In this document: piece after piece, positions 12,859 to 13,087 of the stretch | Numbering within the stretch: position 1 is the first letter of the stretch | How the letters are laid out: every line of letters begins with the position of its first letter | Assembly: GCA_019308985.1 (NCBI GenBank) | Contig: JAFDHB010000119.1 | Location: 1 to 13,087 of the forward strand | Length of the DNA stretch: 13,087 nt | Direction of reading: 5' to 3' | Origin: Deltaproteobacteria bacterium | GTDB lineage: Bacteria > Desulfobacterota > DSM-4660 > Desulfatiglandales > HGW-15 | Notes under the pieces: model-generated | The model's database searches: none | What the model was told of the DNA's origin: nothing | Seen by the model: the letters and a program-made list of their open reading frames with translations, nothing else | Translations under genes and position numbers: made by a program

Positions 12859-13087
12859 ATGAAATACGGACTTGAGGGAAAAAGTGTCCTGGTAACGGGT
12901 GGAGGATCCGGTATAGGCCGGGCGACCGCCCTGGGTTTCGCAGAGGAATCGGCGAAGGTCCTGGTGGCTGATATCGATACCAAGGGAGGCGAGGAGACGG
13001 TCTCGATCATCAGGGAGAGGGGATGGCAGGGGGACTTCCTGGAAGCTGACGTATCTAGGGCTGAGGAGGTCGAGGACCTGGTCAAGC
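12859..13087 (+). CDS. Short-chain dehydrogenase/reductase, N-terminal part; 3' end outside the window
   Basis: From ATG 12859, with GGGAGG at 12848-12853, 76 codons are visible. LVTGGGSGIGRATA at 11-24 is the classical SDR nucleotide-binding motif, followed by a beta strand VLVADID whose acidic end favours NAD over NADP, and a conserved Asp in EADVS. The catalytic Ser-Tyr-Lys lies beyond the window. Substrate unknown. It resembles the SDR at 2273 only at family level. Upstream is the MITE-like repeat and a broken hydrolase gene, so whether it belongs to the same transcript is doubtful. Confidence 0.9.
   Translation, partial: MKYGLEGKSVLVTGGGSGIGRATALGFAEESAKVLVADIDTKGGEETVSIIRERGWQGDFLEADVSRAEEVEDLVK

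Noticed and set aside
1..13087. CRISPR array, tRNA or rRNA genes
   Set aside because: No regularly spaced direct repeats and no tRNA- or rRNA-like sequences seen on either strand by eye.

Overview
The window looks like a catabolic accessory region of an anaerobic bacterium. A Desulfobacterota or Syntrophobacterales-type organism is my best guess, inferred from the mix of families: thiolase, a 4-hydroxybutyryl-CoA-dehydratase-like flavoprotein, a DUF362 protein, TRAP transporters, and a short repeat with TCGTAAAAA-type ends of a kind I associate with those genomes. No marker gene fixes the taxonomy. Every convincing gene lies on the + strand.

Layout. 1-370 is the 3' end of a thiolase. 435-1313 is a graveyard: the last ~40 codons of a TRAP DctP gene, a DctQ gene whose 3' end is lost, and, joined to it out of frame, the last ~85 codons of an amidohydrolase-2 decarboxylase. 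1341-2103 is a TetR-type regulator with a good sigma70-like promoter and a perfect 8-bp inverted repeat overlapping the -35 box. 2273-9042 is a set of probable co-transcribed enzyme genes: SDR dehydrogenase, HpaB/AbfD-family flavoprotein, FrdA-like FAD oxidoreductase, M24 creatinase/prolidase-fold protein, DUF362 Cys-rich protein and a small CxxC/CxxC protein. 9054-12102 is a complete TRAP transporter (dctP, dctQ, dctM), with two strong hairpins between dctP and dctQM. 12248-12669 is a CocE/NonD hydrolase cut off just before its nucleophile motif, next to a 163-bp MITE-like repeat (12656-12818). A second SDR gene starts at 12859 and runs off the window.

How the genes may work together (inference). 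The TRAP system imports a small organic compound, and the SDR, flavoproteins, M24 protein and DUF362 protein process it, perhaps towards CoA-linked beta-oxidation (thiolase). The substrate is unknown. Several enzymes depart from the textbook members of their families at key residues: the HpaB/AbfD-like protein lacks the three Cys cluster ligands, the M24 protein has Cys for a metal-binding Asp, the FrdA-like protein lacks the fumarate reductase His/Arg, and DctP has His for the usual carboxylate-binding Arg. This makes 2273-12102 the most interesting candidate for an undescribed pathway. The remnants on both flanks show a region that has been repeatedly rearranged.
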